Of a stretch of DNA of 64,000 bases, positions 45,672-56,635 are shown piece after piece; the first letter of the stretch is position 1, and every line of letters begins with the position of its first letter. The DNA is taken from NCBI RefSeq assembly GCF_042242105.1, contig NC_092014.1:2068874-2132873 (forward strand), given 5' to 3'. The translations under genes and the position numbers were made by a program. The stretch is from Pempheris klunzingeri. Lineage: Eukaryota > Chordata > Actinopteri > Acropomatiformes > Pempheridae. Below the pieces are notes generated by a model. That model ran no database searches. It worked only from the letters and a program-made list of their open reading frames with translations, and was not told where the DNA came from.

Positions 45672-47288
45672 TTATTTTCCCCATCCCCACTTCCTGCCCC
45701 GCTTTTTCCCTCCGCCACCTATGAGTCTTATACCCTTGCCCCTTCTTTTACCTTTACGCTTGCGCCCTTTTCTACCCTTGCGTCGCCCTTTTTGCTTGCG
45801 CCCTTTCTTAGCCACGCCACCTCTTCCACCCTTGCGTCGCCCTCTTTGCTTGCGCCCTTTCTTAGCCACGCCACCTTTTCCGCCCTTGCGTCGCCCTCTT
45901 TGCTTGCGCCCTTTCTTAGCCACGCCACCTCTTCCACCCTTGCGTCGCCCTCTTTCCTTGCGCCCTTTCTTAGCCACGCCACCTTTTCTACCCTTGCGTC
46001 GCCCTCTTTGCTTGCGCCCTTTCTTAGCCACGCCACCTCTTCCGCCCTTGCGTCGCCCTCTTTGCTTGCGCCCTTTCTTAGCCACGCCACCTCCCGTATT
46101 CCTGCAGCCTTGTTGAAGACCGCCACCTCCTCTGCACTTGCTCAGTCGTCCATCCATCTCGTTCCCTCCCATTCCCTCCCACATGCCTGTGGCCACCTCG
46201 TTACCCATTCCTTCGCCTGGTGCGATTTCTTCGCCCGTGAATGTGTCTTGAGGGACTGTGCTTATTTCCTCGTCTACGTCCTGCTCGTGATTTGCCGGGC
46301 CGGTGTTTGTAACACATGAGGTCGTGACACCTTCGCCTGAGGAGCAGCTGGTGCACTGGAAAGGATCATCTCCAGGTTTATAACAACGAAATATGTTATC
46401 CAGCCCAAGTTTCGAAATCAATGAAGTATTGACTACCTCAGTAAACACAAACGCATAACCTCTCCAGTTCTGAATGACATTGTTAAAGCCGGCAGGGATG
46501 TCGGCCTCATTTGTTTTTGTACACGTTGGGCCACACGGGGATTCTTTTGAGTAGATGATGAGGAAGTTACCCTGACTGCTTGTAACGAGGGGCTGTATGT
46601 TTTCTAGAACACGTGACAGCGCTCCTGACTGTGCTGCTGCCACCATCCTGGTGCCGCGGTACACTTGACCCCCTGAAACCGTTTGCGTCACCGTGTCTGC
46701 TGGGTCGTCCTGAAAGACTTGCTGAAGACTGTCTGGGTCTTGGTTCTGGGGGACGTTAACGGCCAGACTGAAGGTGTCACCAAGTGCATACCTGCCAAAG
46801 GAACACATTACATGACTTTTTAATGAGTATCTTGGTTCAGGCAATTTAAGGTATGTGATGGTAGTATAGATAGACAGTTTGAATTGTGGAAGTGTGAATA
46901 CACAGGTAAACTGAGGACAAATTCAGATTGATTGATTTAAAGGCCCTGTGGTGCCCAAGAGAAAGTCTACATTGCCAGAGAAGACATTTAGCAACAGGCA
47001 TGGCAAATGCACGCTGAGTTTGAGATCCCATTGATGAAAACTAGGGTCAAGGGAAGATATGACGGTGAATTTTATTTGAATTTAGGAGTTAAGAGTTCAG
47101 AGTCACAGATAACAATTGGTCCAGCTGTAGTAGTAATACTGGTAAAAAGACAGAAGAGAGCTACAGACTCACTCATCTTTGATGCCCTCTACAGTACTTG
47201 CGAGCCAGTCCTGGTTCACAGCAGCCAGTCCGCTTCCAGCAGACAGGAAGAAGGCAAAAGCCACAGCCATCCAGCACAGGCCAGCCAT
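45672..47288 (-). CDS. Secreted AID/APOBEC-like deaminase paralogue A, HxE lost, cationic repeat tail
   Basis: Coding exons 47173-47288 and 45672-46791 join in phase 2 to give 411 residues. Residues 1-22 are a signal peptide (MAGLCWMAVAFAFFLSAG). The core aligns with paralogue C from YALGDTFSLAVNVP through VLENIQPL, YSKESPCGPTC (Cys 125 and 129) and IFRCYK...CTSC. Where B and C have HAE, A has Gly-Ala-Leu or a gap (about residues 95-97), with 7 residues fewer between VAA and RVL. The zinc histidine and catalytic glutamate are therefore missing and deamination is unlikely. Residues 274-381 are six 18-residue units (GVAKKGRKQRGRRKGGRG), then a further basic end. I infer a secreted, nucleic-acid- or microbe-binding pseudoenzyme. 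Family call by motif only. Confidence 0.78.
45765..46088 (-). repeat. 54-bp tandem repeat coding the Lys/Arg tail of gene A
   Basis: Six 54-bp units encode 18 residues each, with R/K exchanges at the unit ends (GGRG, GRKG, GGKG) and one E for Q. The opposite strand is also open across the array, which is a by-product of the repeat. Confidence 0.95.
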
Positions 47289-48493
47289 CTGCACACAGAT
47301 CAGGTTTAATAATAGAGTGGTTTTAACAAAAGGCATTGTCTCTAAGCACAGAATGAACAACAGCAATAAAAACAACTAAACCAAGTGCACAACAGACTTA
47401 AAGTGTAAATTGTAAAGAAACACCTTAAAGTTGTAGTTACAGGAGTCGAGCAGATTGAATCATTAATTTGGTTTATATAATAAAAAATCTACATATTAAG
47501 GAATTAACTTGACATTTAAGGTTGAAACAGTGTCCCGTTATCATGCATAGTTCAAATATTGCTTTTCTGAATGTTATAGACGCGTCCAAAAGCTGGACCT
47601 GGATAGCTGGATGGCAGAAGCTCACTCTCTCTCAAAGGCTGTACGCTGTGTTATTGAAGGCATTGAAGATTGAGCAGCACTTAATCATTCATTTTTTGTC
47701 AATATGCGTGTATTTTGTTATTTGAAGTTGCTAAAAGTAATTTCATGCGCTCTGTAAATATTTAAATGCAAATGTTGCGCTGGAAAATTTAGAGGATTTG
47801 TTTACAACTTCATGAAAGGCTTAAAGGCAGCAAGTTAGTGTCTAGTTTTGATTCTCCACAGTGCCAAAAGTGATGCTCGTACTGAAAACACCCAACAGGG
47901 ACTCTACAGATCAATTCGCCGAACACTGAACATTTTCTTACATTATACAGTTGGCTGACTTGGAGGCTGATGTGAAGATGCAACCTCGGGCTTTAGCTTT
48001 GTAGTACCTCAGTTCTTTACCTGTGCATATAATGAGATGAAATCAAAGAAGAAGAAAAATACAATTAAGAAAATGCACAGGTACGTCTGTAGAGAGAGCC
48101 CCCCCCCCCCGATATTAAAGTTAGAGACAGCAAACATACATTTTCTAAATACGAGAGAAGAAAAGAAAGGGAAATAAAGCACAATAACATATTTGCACTG
48201 CTTTCATACGCTGCTGTCATACCTTATTTGTTAAGTACGTTTAAGGTACTTTAAGATCTTTTTTTAAAGGTGTGAAATGAGGAGTGACTGTGAGGTGAAG
48301 CAGCAACGCTAGATAGGCAGACCTAGTTACAAAGAAAGTGCAAAGTGAAATGGGAGGTGAATTGCCGAGAACTCGAAATACAAACGTTTACCTGCATGTG
48401 TCTGAGGTTTACTAATGTCAAATGAATATAGGAAAATATGCTCGGCATTTCAAAAAACGAGGAATGAAAAGTGACACGTTTTATTGTACGTAC
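47289..48493 (-). other. Intron 1 region of gene A
   Basis: No further coding exon was found. A small second non-coding exon as in B and C could not be located with confidence. A C10 run lies at 48101-48110. Confidence 0.4.
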
Positions 48494-48580
48494 CTACTTT
48501 GTAGAGGAGACTCTTCCGGTTATCTTATCAGTGTTTGAAGGGATGTTGCTGCTGCAGTAAACACAGTCAGGAGGAAGTGA
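48494..48580 (-). promoter_or_regulatory. Non-coding first exon of gene A; TATA position replaced by an A tract
   Basis: The donor AAAGTAG|GTACGT matches that of gene C (CAAAGCAG|GTACGA). The exon's 5' part (ccttc/cctgactg..tttactgcag) aligns with B and C. Just upstream, 48581-48604 is a run of about 22 T (A on the gene strand) exactly where B has TATTAAA and C has TATAAGAG. The upstream flank still aligns (gccatattggccatgtcctc). Transcription start not defined. Confidence 0.55.
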
Positions 48581-48604
48581 AGTTTTTTTTTTTTTTTTTT
48601 TTTT

Positions 48605-51600
48605 AGAGGACATGGCCAATATGGCATCATACCCTTATTTGAACATTTCTTTCAAAATGTAGGAGGAGGAAGATTAGAAAAAGGGGTAAAGCTATTATCT
48701 CAGCAGAATATGAGAAGTTAATGGGGTTTATGGTGCAGTTAGTAAAGGGGCTCTTAGATTTTGATGAAATGTATACAAAACCACAAGTAGAGTAACAATT
48801 TTATGTTATGAGAGAAAAAAAAGACATTTTTCCACATGCATCAGGTGCAATAAGATGGTCTAAAATCTAAAATCGGCTCGTGAACTGTCAAATCTGTTTT
48901 GTGGATTTACTTACTACTTAGTACAGAGCACAGGCAGCGCATTGACTGTGTAGAATAGAATAGAATGCTTTTTATTGTCATTATACAACGTATAACTAGT
49001 ATAATGTGTTTTTTAGTCTGTATGCTCTTGCCTTGATGCACCCGTAGCGCCTGCCAGAGGGCAACAGGTCAGACATGTGGAAACCAGGGTGTGAGCTGTC
49101 CTTGATGATATCTTAGGTTAATAACTGTGTACGTGACAAATAAAGGTCTTGAAATAAAAATGACGTGCAGACAGAACTTATGTGCAGGTTGCAGCTACAG
49201 TTTTTAGTTTTAAGTGTCCTACATTTATCTGCTGCATTGATATTACTAAACTTGCTGAAAGCAGCCTCTCTAATCTTTAAAGTAAATCATTAAAGAGCAC
49301 ACTCAGACATCAATGCAGTACAATAAAGAAATCACCTGGAAAGCTCGCGCTGCAGTCCACAGCATGAAATGTGAATGTTTTTCTAATGAAAAAAATGGCG
49401 AATGGCAAACATTTTTCCATTGTTTCATGGCACAATGTGTCGGACAGACGTATGTCCCTGTTGTCTGCATACTGCATGGAAAGTACACACTTTGTGAGGG
49501 CAGCTGCAGTACGTACTATAGTAAAAGGTAGTAAAAAGTATGCGATTTGGAACAAAGGGACCGTTTATTCTTTTTCTCTTGCGTTTTTCTTTTTGCGTTA
49601 TTCACACACTCGTAGAGCGAGTCGTCCATCAAATGGTGGTGTCGCGTGTGTCCTCGGGGCAAGACACTGAAACCCAGCTTGTTCCTGAGGCGTAGCTTCA
49701 GTGTGTGAAAGAATAATCCCCCCTCAGCCTGGATACCTCCTGTATGGATGATATATAAACTGCTGAATGTGGTGTAAAAGCGCTATGAGTGGTCAAAACG
49801 ACAAGAAAGGCATTTTACAAGTACAGTCCATTTTCCTTTTGACCATATAGGAGCCTGGGGGTGTGATCAATTGTTTCCCAGGCGTTAGTTGGATCCCTGG
49901 CTATTTCCAGGGCAGTCGAGGTGGCATATCAGGAGTAGAGTGGTAGAGAGATGGCAGATAGACAGAACTCCTGTCTTGCTGTCCGGGCTAACCAGCACAG
50001 CCTAACAATAGCTATGGTGGAGGAACAAAAATGAATATGAAATTTAAAAGTCGTGCATATTTTGGGTCAAATTGCTCTCAAAAGTTTTGGGGAAATTGTG
50101 AGTGTGCATTTTTCTTTTCTACACGTTCCATAGACCAAACTCTTAAGCGATTAATAGCAAAAATGATCTGCAGATAAACGATATTTAAAATAATCTTTAG
50201 TTGCTGCATTAAACTTTTCCTAACGGCTAATGAAACCAGCTGTGACCTTTGTGTCAAAGAGGTTGTGCCTTTTGTGCAGCAGCCAAACAAAAACTCAGCG
50301 GTCAACAAAGTGTCACAGTGATCCCATGCAGCACCTCTGATATCTTCGTCATCAAGAGATAAGATGAAGACTTCTGCCTGGTGGATGACTCACAGATTCA
50401 CCTTCCTGTTTTCACACTGCCTGTTCATCAAAACCACAAAAACAACCCGGAGGCCTGAGCTTAGACATACTTTACTAGTCTCAAAAGAAGACGTAGTTTA
50501 TAAATTTATAAACCAGAATTTACCAGCCCAGGCCAGGATTAGATTAGATTAGATTAGATACAGGATAAAAATGTTTTACAGATGATATATACAGATTCGG
50601 TGCTATGAACATACTATACTGCATAACATGTGTATACATATATGGATGGATATAGACATAATACACAGATTAGATTAGAATATACAGATTAAAGTGCAAT
50701 GAACATATTAAACTAGTGGACATAATATATGGATATATGGAGCAAGTATTGGTCATGATTAGGGTTTGGAGATTTGGCTGAACCCAGCCTTTATTTCTGA
50801 CTTTTAGCTCACACTGTTTGTCGTTACACACAAAACCTAATTTTTAGTGTGCGAACGTAGTTTTTCTAAAGGGTTTAACTTGAGAGAGGTCAGAGAGCTG
50901 CCGAGCTGTTGCGACAGAATATCTAACTCTTCATTATGACTTGAGTGTTATCAGCACAGAAGCAGCAGGAACAACAGTCACCCTCACAGCAGAAGTAAAT
51001 GGTGTGTTTCACAACAGATGTGCACACACACACACACACCTTTTCTCACATCTGTTATTGTGTCTTTTCCTGGATATAATAAAATGATCAGTTTGGCTGT
51101 ATTTTATTTATTTTCACGGTTGGCAGTATTCATGATAATAAAAATGAAGGAGTGTCACAGTTGTCTCACACTTTGGATAAAGAGTTTCCAAATTCCCCAT
51201 TTGGCCGGATACGAGCACCGACACTAATCTTGGGTCTGGAAGGACCTACAGTGGACAGTGGGTCTGGAAGGGAAACTGACTCTTGGCTGTTTGGCAGAAG
51301 CAAATGGCAGCTTTAGTGTTTCCAGCAGACGTTGTGCTGCCCTTCAGTTCCCAGGCACAACCTTACGGGGCTTTTCCTCAGCTCCAGGCTCTCTGCGTTT
51401 GTGTCATTTGCCTTTTTTTTAACGGTCATTCCCTTGAGTATTTAACTTGTTCGTTGTATGATAGATTTAATTTAGAAGCCTCTCAGAAAGCCTCTGTCTT
51501 GTGTTGTCGAGGATGTTTGCGTTTCATGGTGTTTTAGATGTCTGTACGTCAGCGCTTCTGGAGTAACAAGGGGTATAAACATGTATATCAAAAAGAGGCC

Positions 51601-51647
51601 AGATGTGGTGTGTAAATTCTGTTGTGTGTTAGAATTGGTGCCATATA
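48605..51647. other. Spacer between deaminase-like genes A and B
   Basis: Retroelement-type pieces lie at about 48955-49110 (tagaatgctttttattgtca) and 49640-49835 (gtaaaagcgctatgagtggt ... tacagtccatt, a fish SINE-like tail). A GATTA run lies at 50539-50560 and a CA run at 51022-51039. No gene is recognised. Confidence 0.5.
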
Positions 51648-52133
51648 CAGTGAGGGAAATAATTATTTGATCCCCTGCTAGTTTTGTAAGTTTACCCCCT
51701 TATAAAGACATGAACAGTCCATAATTTTTATGGTAGGTTTATTTTAACAGAGAGAGACAGAATATGAAGAAAAAATCCAGAAAAAAACATTAAATAAAGG
51801 TTATAAATTCATTTGTATTTGAGTGAATTAAGTATTTGATCCTCAAGCAAAACATGACTCAGTACTTGGTGGAGAAACACTTGTTGGCAAACACAGAGAC
51901 GTGTCAGACGTTTCTTGTAGTTGGTCACCAGGTTTGCACACAACTCAGGAGGGATTTTAGTTACAGATGCTCTCCAAACCCTGAAGGTTTGGAGGCTGTC
52001 GCTTGGCAACTCGAAGTTTCAGCTCCCTCCACAGATTTTCTATGGGATTAAGGTCCGGAGACTGGCCAGGCCACTCCAGGACCTTACTGTGCTTCCTCCT
52101 GAGCCACTCCTTTGCAGCATCACTGGCTGATGT
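51648..52133 (-). mobile_element. Tc1-like transposon, 3' half
   Basis: A terminal repeat starting CAGTGAGGGAAATAATTATT follows a TA. An inner direct repeat (ttaagtatttgatcc, 51828-51842) shows the IR/DR structure of Tc1 elements. On the minus strand 52090-51840 reads [20 protein letters not shown] and then SICNLKIPPELCANLV, the end of a DD34E transposase including the final catalytic Glu. The other half is missing. Confidence 0.85.
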
Positions 52134-52442
52134 TAATATAATATATTATTAGTATATAATGTGTGGCAGAGCCATGACATGAGATGAAGCACTTTTGGAA
52201 ACATTTTAAGTACAGGTTAAATTTTTGAGACTAGCAAAACCTTCAGTCTTGCACCATGCCTCTATCTGAAAATTCAAATTCATTTATTCATTTAAAAATT
52301 GAAGAAGAGGGAGCAAGATATTAGATATATGTTATCTTTAAAATGCTGTTTTGCCTACAGGATCCAAACTGTGAAATGACAGCTGTTATGAAGAGACACT
52401 TGAATGACACACAGACAGAATAGATTGGATGCTGAGCTAAGC

Positions 52443-52448
52443 TTTAAT
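52443..52448 (-). terminator. Poly(A) signal ATTAAA of deaminase-like gene B
   Basis: It sits in the same conserved 3' block as gene A: gatgttctgttctttctgat, attaaagctt, gctcagcatcca on the gene strand, nearly identical between A and B over about 45 bp. Confidence 0.65.
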
Positions 52449-52893
52449 CAGAAAGAACAGAACATCAGAGGATTTGGTAATACTTTACAGAAGTATGGTA
52501 CACAGTGATATGAGTACCGTAAACACTCATCACGATTTACATCAAACTTCTTTACTTTAGTTAATGAATTTGAAACAAAACAATTTCCTCCTTACACATT
52601 CATGGACCAAATTGTGTATCACAGGGTATCAGAAACTGATCAGAACACTGCAAGTAAGAAAACATCGTCGTCAATTTGAAAACTCGTTGAGAAAACGCAC
52701 TGCAAATACAGAAACTGAACACAATACAGATCCCATAACCTCTATAAACACATACTTGCGTATGAGTGCAGGACAAGGGACAAGGGACAGGACTTTGATC
52801 CACTTTGATCTGATTTATTGGCTTGCCTTCATATGCAGATGTCTGCTTATAGAGATGTCCGTTCAATGTCTGTTACACCGGAAATCGTCTTCA

Positions 52894-55156
52894 TCACACG
52901 ATACCTGATGTGCCCAAATACTGCAGACAGGTCGGCAAAATCAGAGGGCAGACAACACAGCACAGCGCACACACACCAGCACAAACCAGACAACACCTTC
53001 TTGCTCTCTGGTTTGGGCCACTGCTACAAGCCTGTCTGCTGCCACTTTGTGAGGAGGAAACACATTCTCCTTCATTAGTTTGTCCCTTTTTTTTGCCCTT
53101 ACGACGCCTTCCTCTGCCACCCTGGCCTCCTCCTGTATTACTGCTGACTTCTGTATTAGGGCCCTCAATGCCACCTTGGGTGGAAGAAACATCTACATTA
53201 GTATTTCCCTTTTTTTTGCCCTTGCGACGCCTTCGTCTGCCACCCTGAGTTCCTGCATTACTTCCCACATTTGTATTAGGGTATTCAGTGTCACTCTCTG
53301 AGGAGGAAAAACTTTCACTTTGCATTATATTTTTCCTGTTCTGACCCCTGCCGCGGCTTTTTCGGCCAACCTCATGCCAGCTGCCACTGCTACCCTGACG
53401 TTGTCTGATATTCCTGTCAGCTTCTGTATTACGGCCCTCAGTGTCACTCAGACTAGGCAGTGAGGGGGACTTTCTTCTGCCACGCTGAGGCTGCGTCAAC
53501 GAAGTGGATGGCAAGTTGTTGCTGGTACCAAATGGTACGTTGTCTGTAACACAATAGTCTGGAACACGGCCATTATCAGAGCACGTTGCGCACTGCACTG
53601 GGTTTCCTCTCCTACAACGGTATATGTTGGTCGCACCAACCGATCCCCCAAGACGCTCAAGGGCTTCACGATGGACTTCCGGTGTTATGGCTGGACCGCT
53701 GCGGGGTTGGAATATATCACTAAACACAACGGCATGGTTGCGCCAGTTCGTAATCTCTCTTATACTTTGGAGAATACTCCAGTGACCTCCTATCCTTGTG
53801 CATCTGTTACTACACGGGGTAGCGCGAACGTAGAAAACCAGCAGATCGTTAGGGTTACGATTCGTGACCAAGGTGTTAAAGTTCTGCAGAATACGGTACT
53901 CTGCATGATCAGCTCTACCATTTTGAACTGCATCAACACACTGTGGTGAAGCCCTACCACTCCTTAACATCCTCCCTAGAGCATCCCATGAAAGAGGCTG
54001 TCCACCACATTTGCGCACAACATCACCCCATTGCACAGGTTCATTAGGACACTGAGTCAGAACATTGTCCCATCTCAGGACTGTGGCTTCAACCACCCTT
54101 GCACTGGTGTACACTCGACAATTATCCACCTCATGCCTCACTTGGCCGCTGTCGTCAGTGACTTGACTGATGTCAAAAACCTTTCTTTCATTGTATGGGA
54201 TGCTGACGGCCACACTGAACATTGGCGGTCTGTCAAAAGAAGCACACACACAAAATCTAAACTAAAAGTTGTCATTCAAAACAACAATGCAGTTAATTGA
54301 AGTTAGCTGGACCAAACCAAACTAAACCAAACTGTGGACGTCACTCACATTCTGCCATTTTGCGTTGGTGTAAACCTGCAATAGGAAACGGATACAAAAT
54401 GTCACTGGTGTGTTTGATCGTTTCATACAAAACAGACGTTCGGAGAGTTTAATAGATGGATGGATGCACTGATCATTGAATGGACACAAACAGGCTGGAG
54501 ATTAGAAAAAGATGATCAACACACAACAGCCCATCGGATTATATTAAAGATGTATAAATAAAGATTTAGACTTGGAAAAACGTTGTGAAATGGAATTACA
54601 AAGGCAACTTGACTATAGTTTGTCATGTTTACTGATTATTATGTTTTAATAAATGTATTGTGTCATTGAAATGTCACAATACATGAAGCAGATGGTAAAC
54701 ATTTCTGCCTCGTTTCACTCTGTTTGTTATAGACGTGGCTACAAGTAAGGTTATCATATAGTTTTTGTTTGGTTTTAGTAAATGTTTGTAACTTTGCACA
54801 CATAAAAAAACAGCATAAAGCCAGAGAATAGAGGCAGAACCAATGTGACAGGAACCCCCCCCCACAAAGGAAGAAAACACTGAAATATATATGTATAAAA
54901 TGTATATCTTATTTTTACACAGTTCTGACCTGAAAGGCCAAAGCACACACTATGAAGAGCTCCCTATCTATTATGTGAAGGATAATTAAATTTGAACATC
55001 AAAATAAGGAATAAGGAAGTTTTCCTCTGAGTCAACTCACCTGTTCAACATCTGACCTACAATTTCAGAAAGTTCATTCTGGTTCACAGCAGACACACCG
55101 TTCCCAGCAGAGAGCAACAAGGCCAGCGTTACAGTCATCCAGCATAGGACGGCCAT
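52894..55156 (-). CDS. Secreted AID/APOBEC-like deaminase paralogue B with cysteine-rich hydrophobic C-terminus
   Basis: Exons 55041-55156, 54349-54375 (27-bp microexon) and 52894-54229 join in phase 2 throughout; 492 aa. A signal peptide covers residues 1-23 (MAVLCWMTVTLALLLSAG). The deaminase-like core has HAE at 156-158 and TPCSNRC with Cys 187 and 191, consistent with zinc ligands His/Cys/Cys and proton-shuttle Glu. A second cysteine cluster IYRCRRGNPVQCATC follows. The region before HAE is about 50 residues longer than in C. After the core come Ser/Gly/Asn-rich segments with two basic blocks (RRRRRKGKKKG and RGRRRKGKKKG). The last 35 residues contain eight cysteines in a hydrophobic run (CCLVCAGVCALCC...), possibly a membrane or lipid anchor. 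Likely an active secreted or surface cytidine deaminase. Substrate unknown. Confidence 0.8.
54349..54375 (-). other. 27-bp microexon of gene B
   Basis: Bounded by an acceptor attgcag and a donor GTGAGT, it keeps phase 2 on both sides and encodes about FTPTQNGR. A and C have no equivalent; their signal and core exons join directly in the same phase, so skipping would also leave an open frame. Confidence 0.6.
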
Positions 55157-56139
55157 CTGAGTGTTTGTAACAAACAGCATCAGCATAGAGGATTAGGCAG
55201 GAATGATAGCAGGGCTAAGTACAATCTCAATATCTCAAAATGCATATAATCTACTGCAGGATGTTATTAAATACAGGGTCCAGCTTTTATATTGAGATTA
55301 TACACTCATGTTTAGACATTAAAATGTGCCAGAAACCACATGAACGTGGCCTGGTCACAACTAAGAGAGACAGAGTGGCTGCTCGTCAACCAGCACACAC
55401 AGTCCTGAGGGTTTTGAGCTGTCACTTTTGCAATATTTTCTCTGCATCCCATGTCTGTCCAAGCCACAGACTGTCCTTAAAGACTGATGACATGTCTTCA
55501 CTTCCTCCCCCTGAACGAAAATGATCACTACTACACAGACTGTGGCTCTAAATACACCCGTCCAATGGGTTAGAGTTGGCTGTCAATCATGACGTCCCCA
55601 CCCCTCTTTTTATTGCATCAAATAACTAATTAAAACCAAACAGGTCAGAAATATGAACACATAAACATACATCAGCGTGATAAGAGCAACATAAAGTGAC
55701 AGAAACCGTCTTTGGGCTTCACTTTTGGGCAGCTGTCATGCCGTCCATCTTTAAACAAAGCCTTTGGTCTGAGCATGGCAGCAACCACAAAGAACAACAA
55801 ATGAAAGGAAAGGCAGACATACAGAAAGAGCAGGAACAAGGAGAGAGTCTGGACGGAAATAACAGTAGATAACAGGAGCGCTGAGACCAATCAGAGGCTA
55901 AGCAGACCACCGACACAGTACCATGCTCACGGTTGGTATGTCTGTTGCTTTCTGGCTTACGGCTAACATTCATGGTTTATAAACCCAACTATTGATTGAA
56001 AAAGGAAAACTAAGTCTCAAAAGCATCTTGTTTCTGTCACCATAAGTAGCCATTTCATGGTCCTGCAAAGGTAGAATTTACAGAGGAAAAGGGAACAAAA
56101 AAAGTTGTCAAACTTCAACAGAATCGTGAGAATGCTCAC
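55157..56139 (-). other. Gene B intron between 5' UTR exon 2 and the signal exon
   Basis: No coding feature is recognised. An 84-codon minus-strand frame (55719-55973) has no recognisable domain. Confidence 0.45.
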
Positions 56140-56163
56140 CTTCACTACCGCTGCCAACAGGAT
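56140..56163 (-). other. Small non-coding exon 2 of gene B
   Basis: tttttag|ATCC...GTGAAG|GTGAGC; 24 bp. It matches gene C exon 2 (60937-60968), which also ends GACGAAG|GTGAG. It could start at an alternative internal AG. Confidence 0.45.
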
Positions 56164-56523
56164 CTAAAAACACAAAAGCAAAGGTAGGAGTAAAAAGTGT
56201 GTATCTCATTTTTATTTAGAAGGATAGCATCACATGCTTTCAAGCTAAGTTTAACTTTTGCATATTGCAAGCAAGCAGGCAAATTCTGTTTCCAAAATAT
56301 CATAAAAAAAGCAAGAAAGAATGTGTTTTTAGTGCCGAGGGCTTTACCGAAATCAGAGTGCACCTTTTTAAATTGTAAATTTAAGACATGGAAATTAATA
56401 CCTCTTATTTTCTCAATCTTGCAGCACATTACTGTCCATTAAAATCTGCTGAGTTTATTTATTTGTCTTCTTTTATTCAATGTTTCAATTTGTACAAATC
56501 CAGCAAATGTGAACGTTTTTTAC

Positions 56524-56605
56524 CTGCTTTTCATGGAGAAAGATGCCCAATGAATTCTTTTGACTCTGCTTCCTTCTCAGTGCAAACAGCTCTTGCAGTG
56601 GATGC
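56524..56605 (-). promoter_or_regulatory. Non-coding first exon and promoter of gene B
   Basis: A donor AAAAGCAG|GTAAAA ends the exon. Upstream on the gene strand, TATTAAA (56629-56635) precedes CACTTCCTTCTGACTGCAT, homologous to the same region of gene A. The AGGAAGTG/CACTTCCT motif resembles an ETS/PU.1 site and is shared by A and B. A CCTTATTTGA block farther upstream is also shared with A. Confidence 0.55.
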
Positions 56606-56635
56606 AGTCAGAAGGAAGTGCTGTGTTTAATAGAG

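Noticed and set aside
45570-46319. Long plus-strand frames (249 and 159 codons) opposite gene A
   Set aside because: They are antisense by-products of the 54-bp repeat and core exon of gene A; no signal peptide, domain or splice logic.
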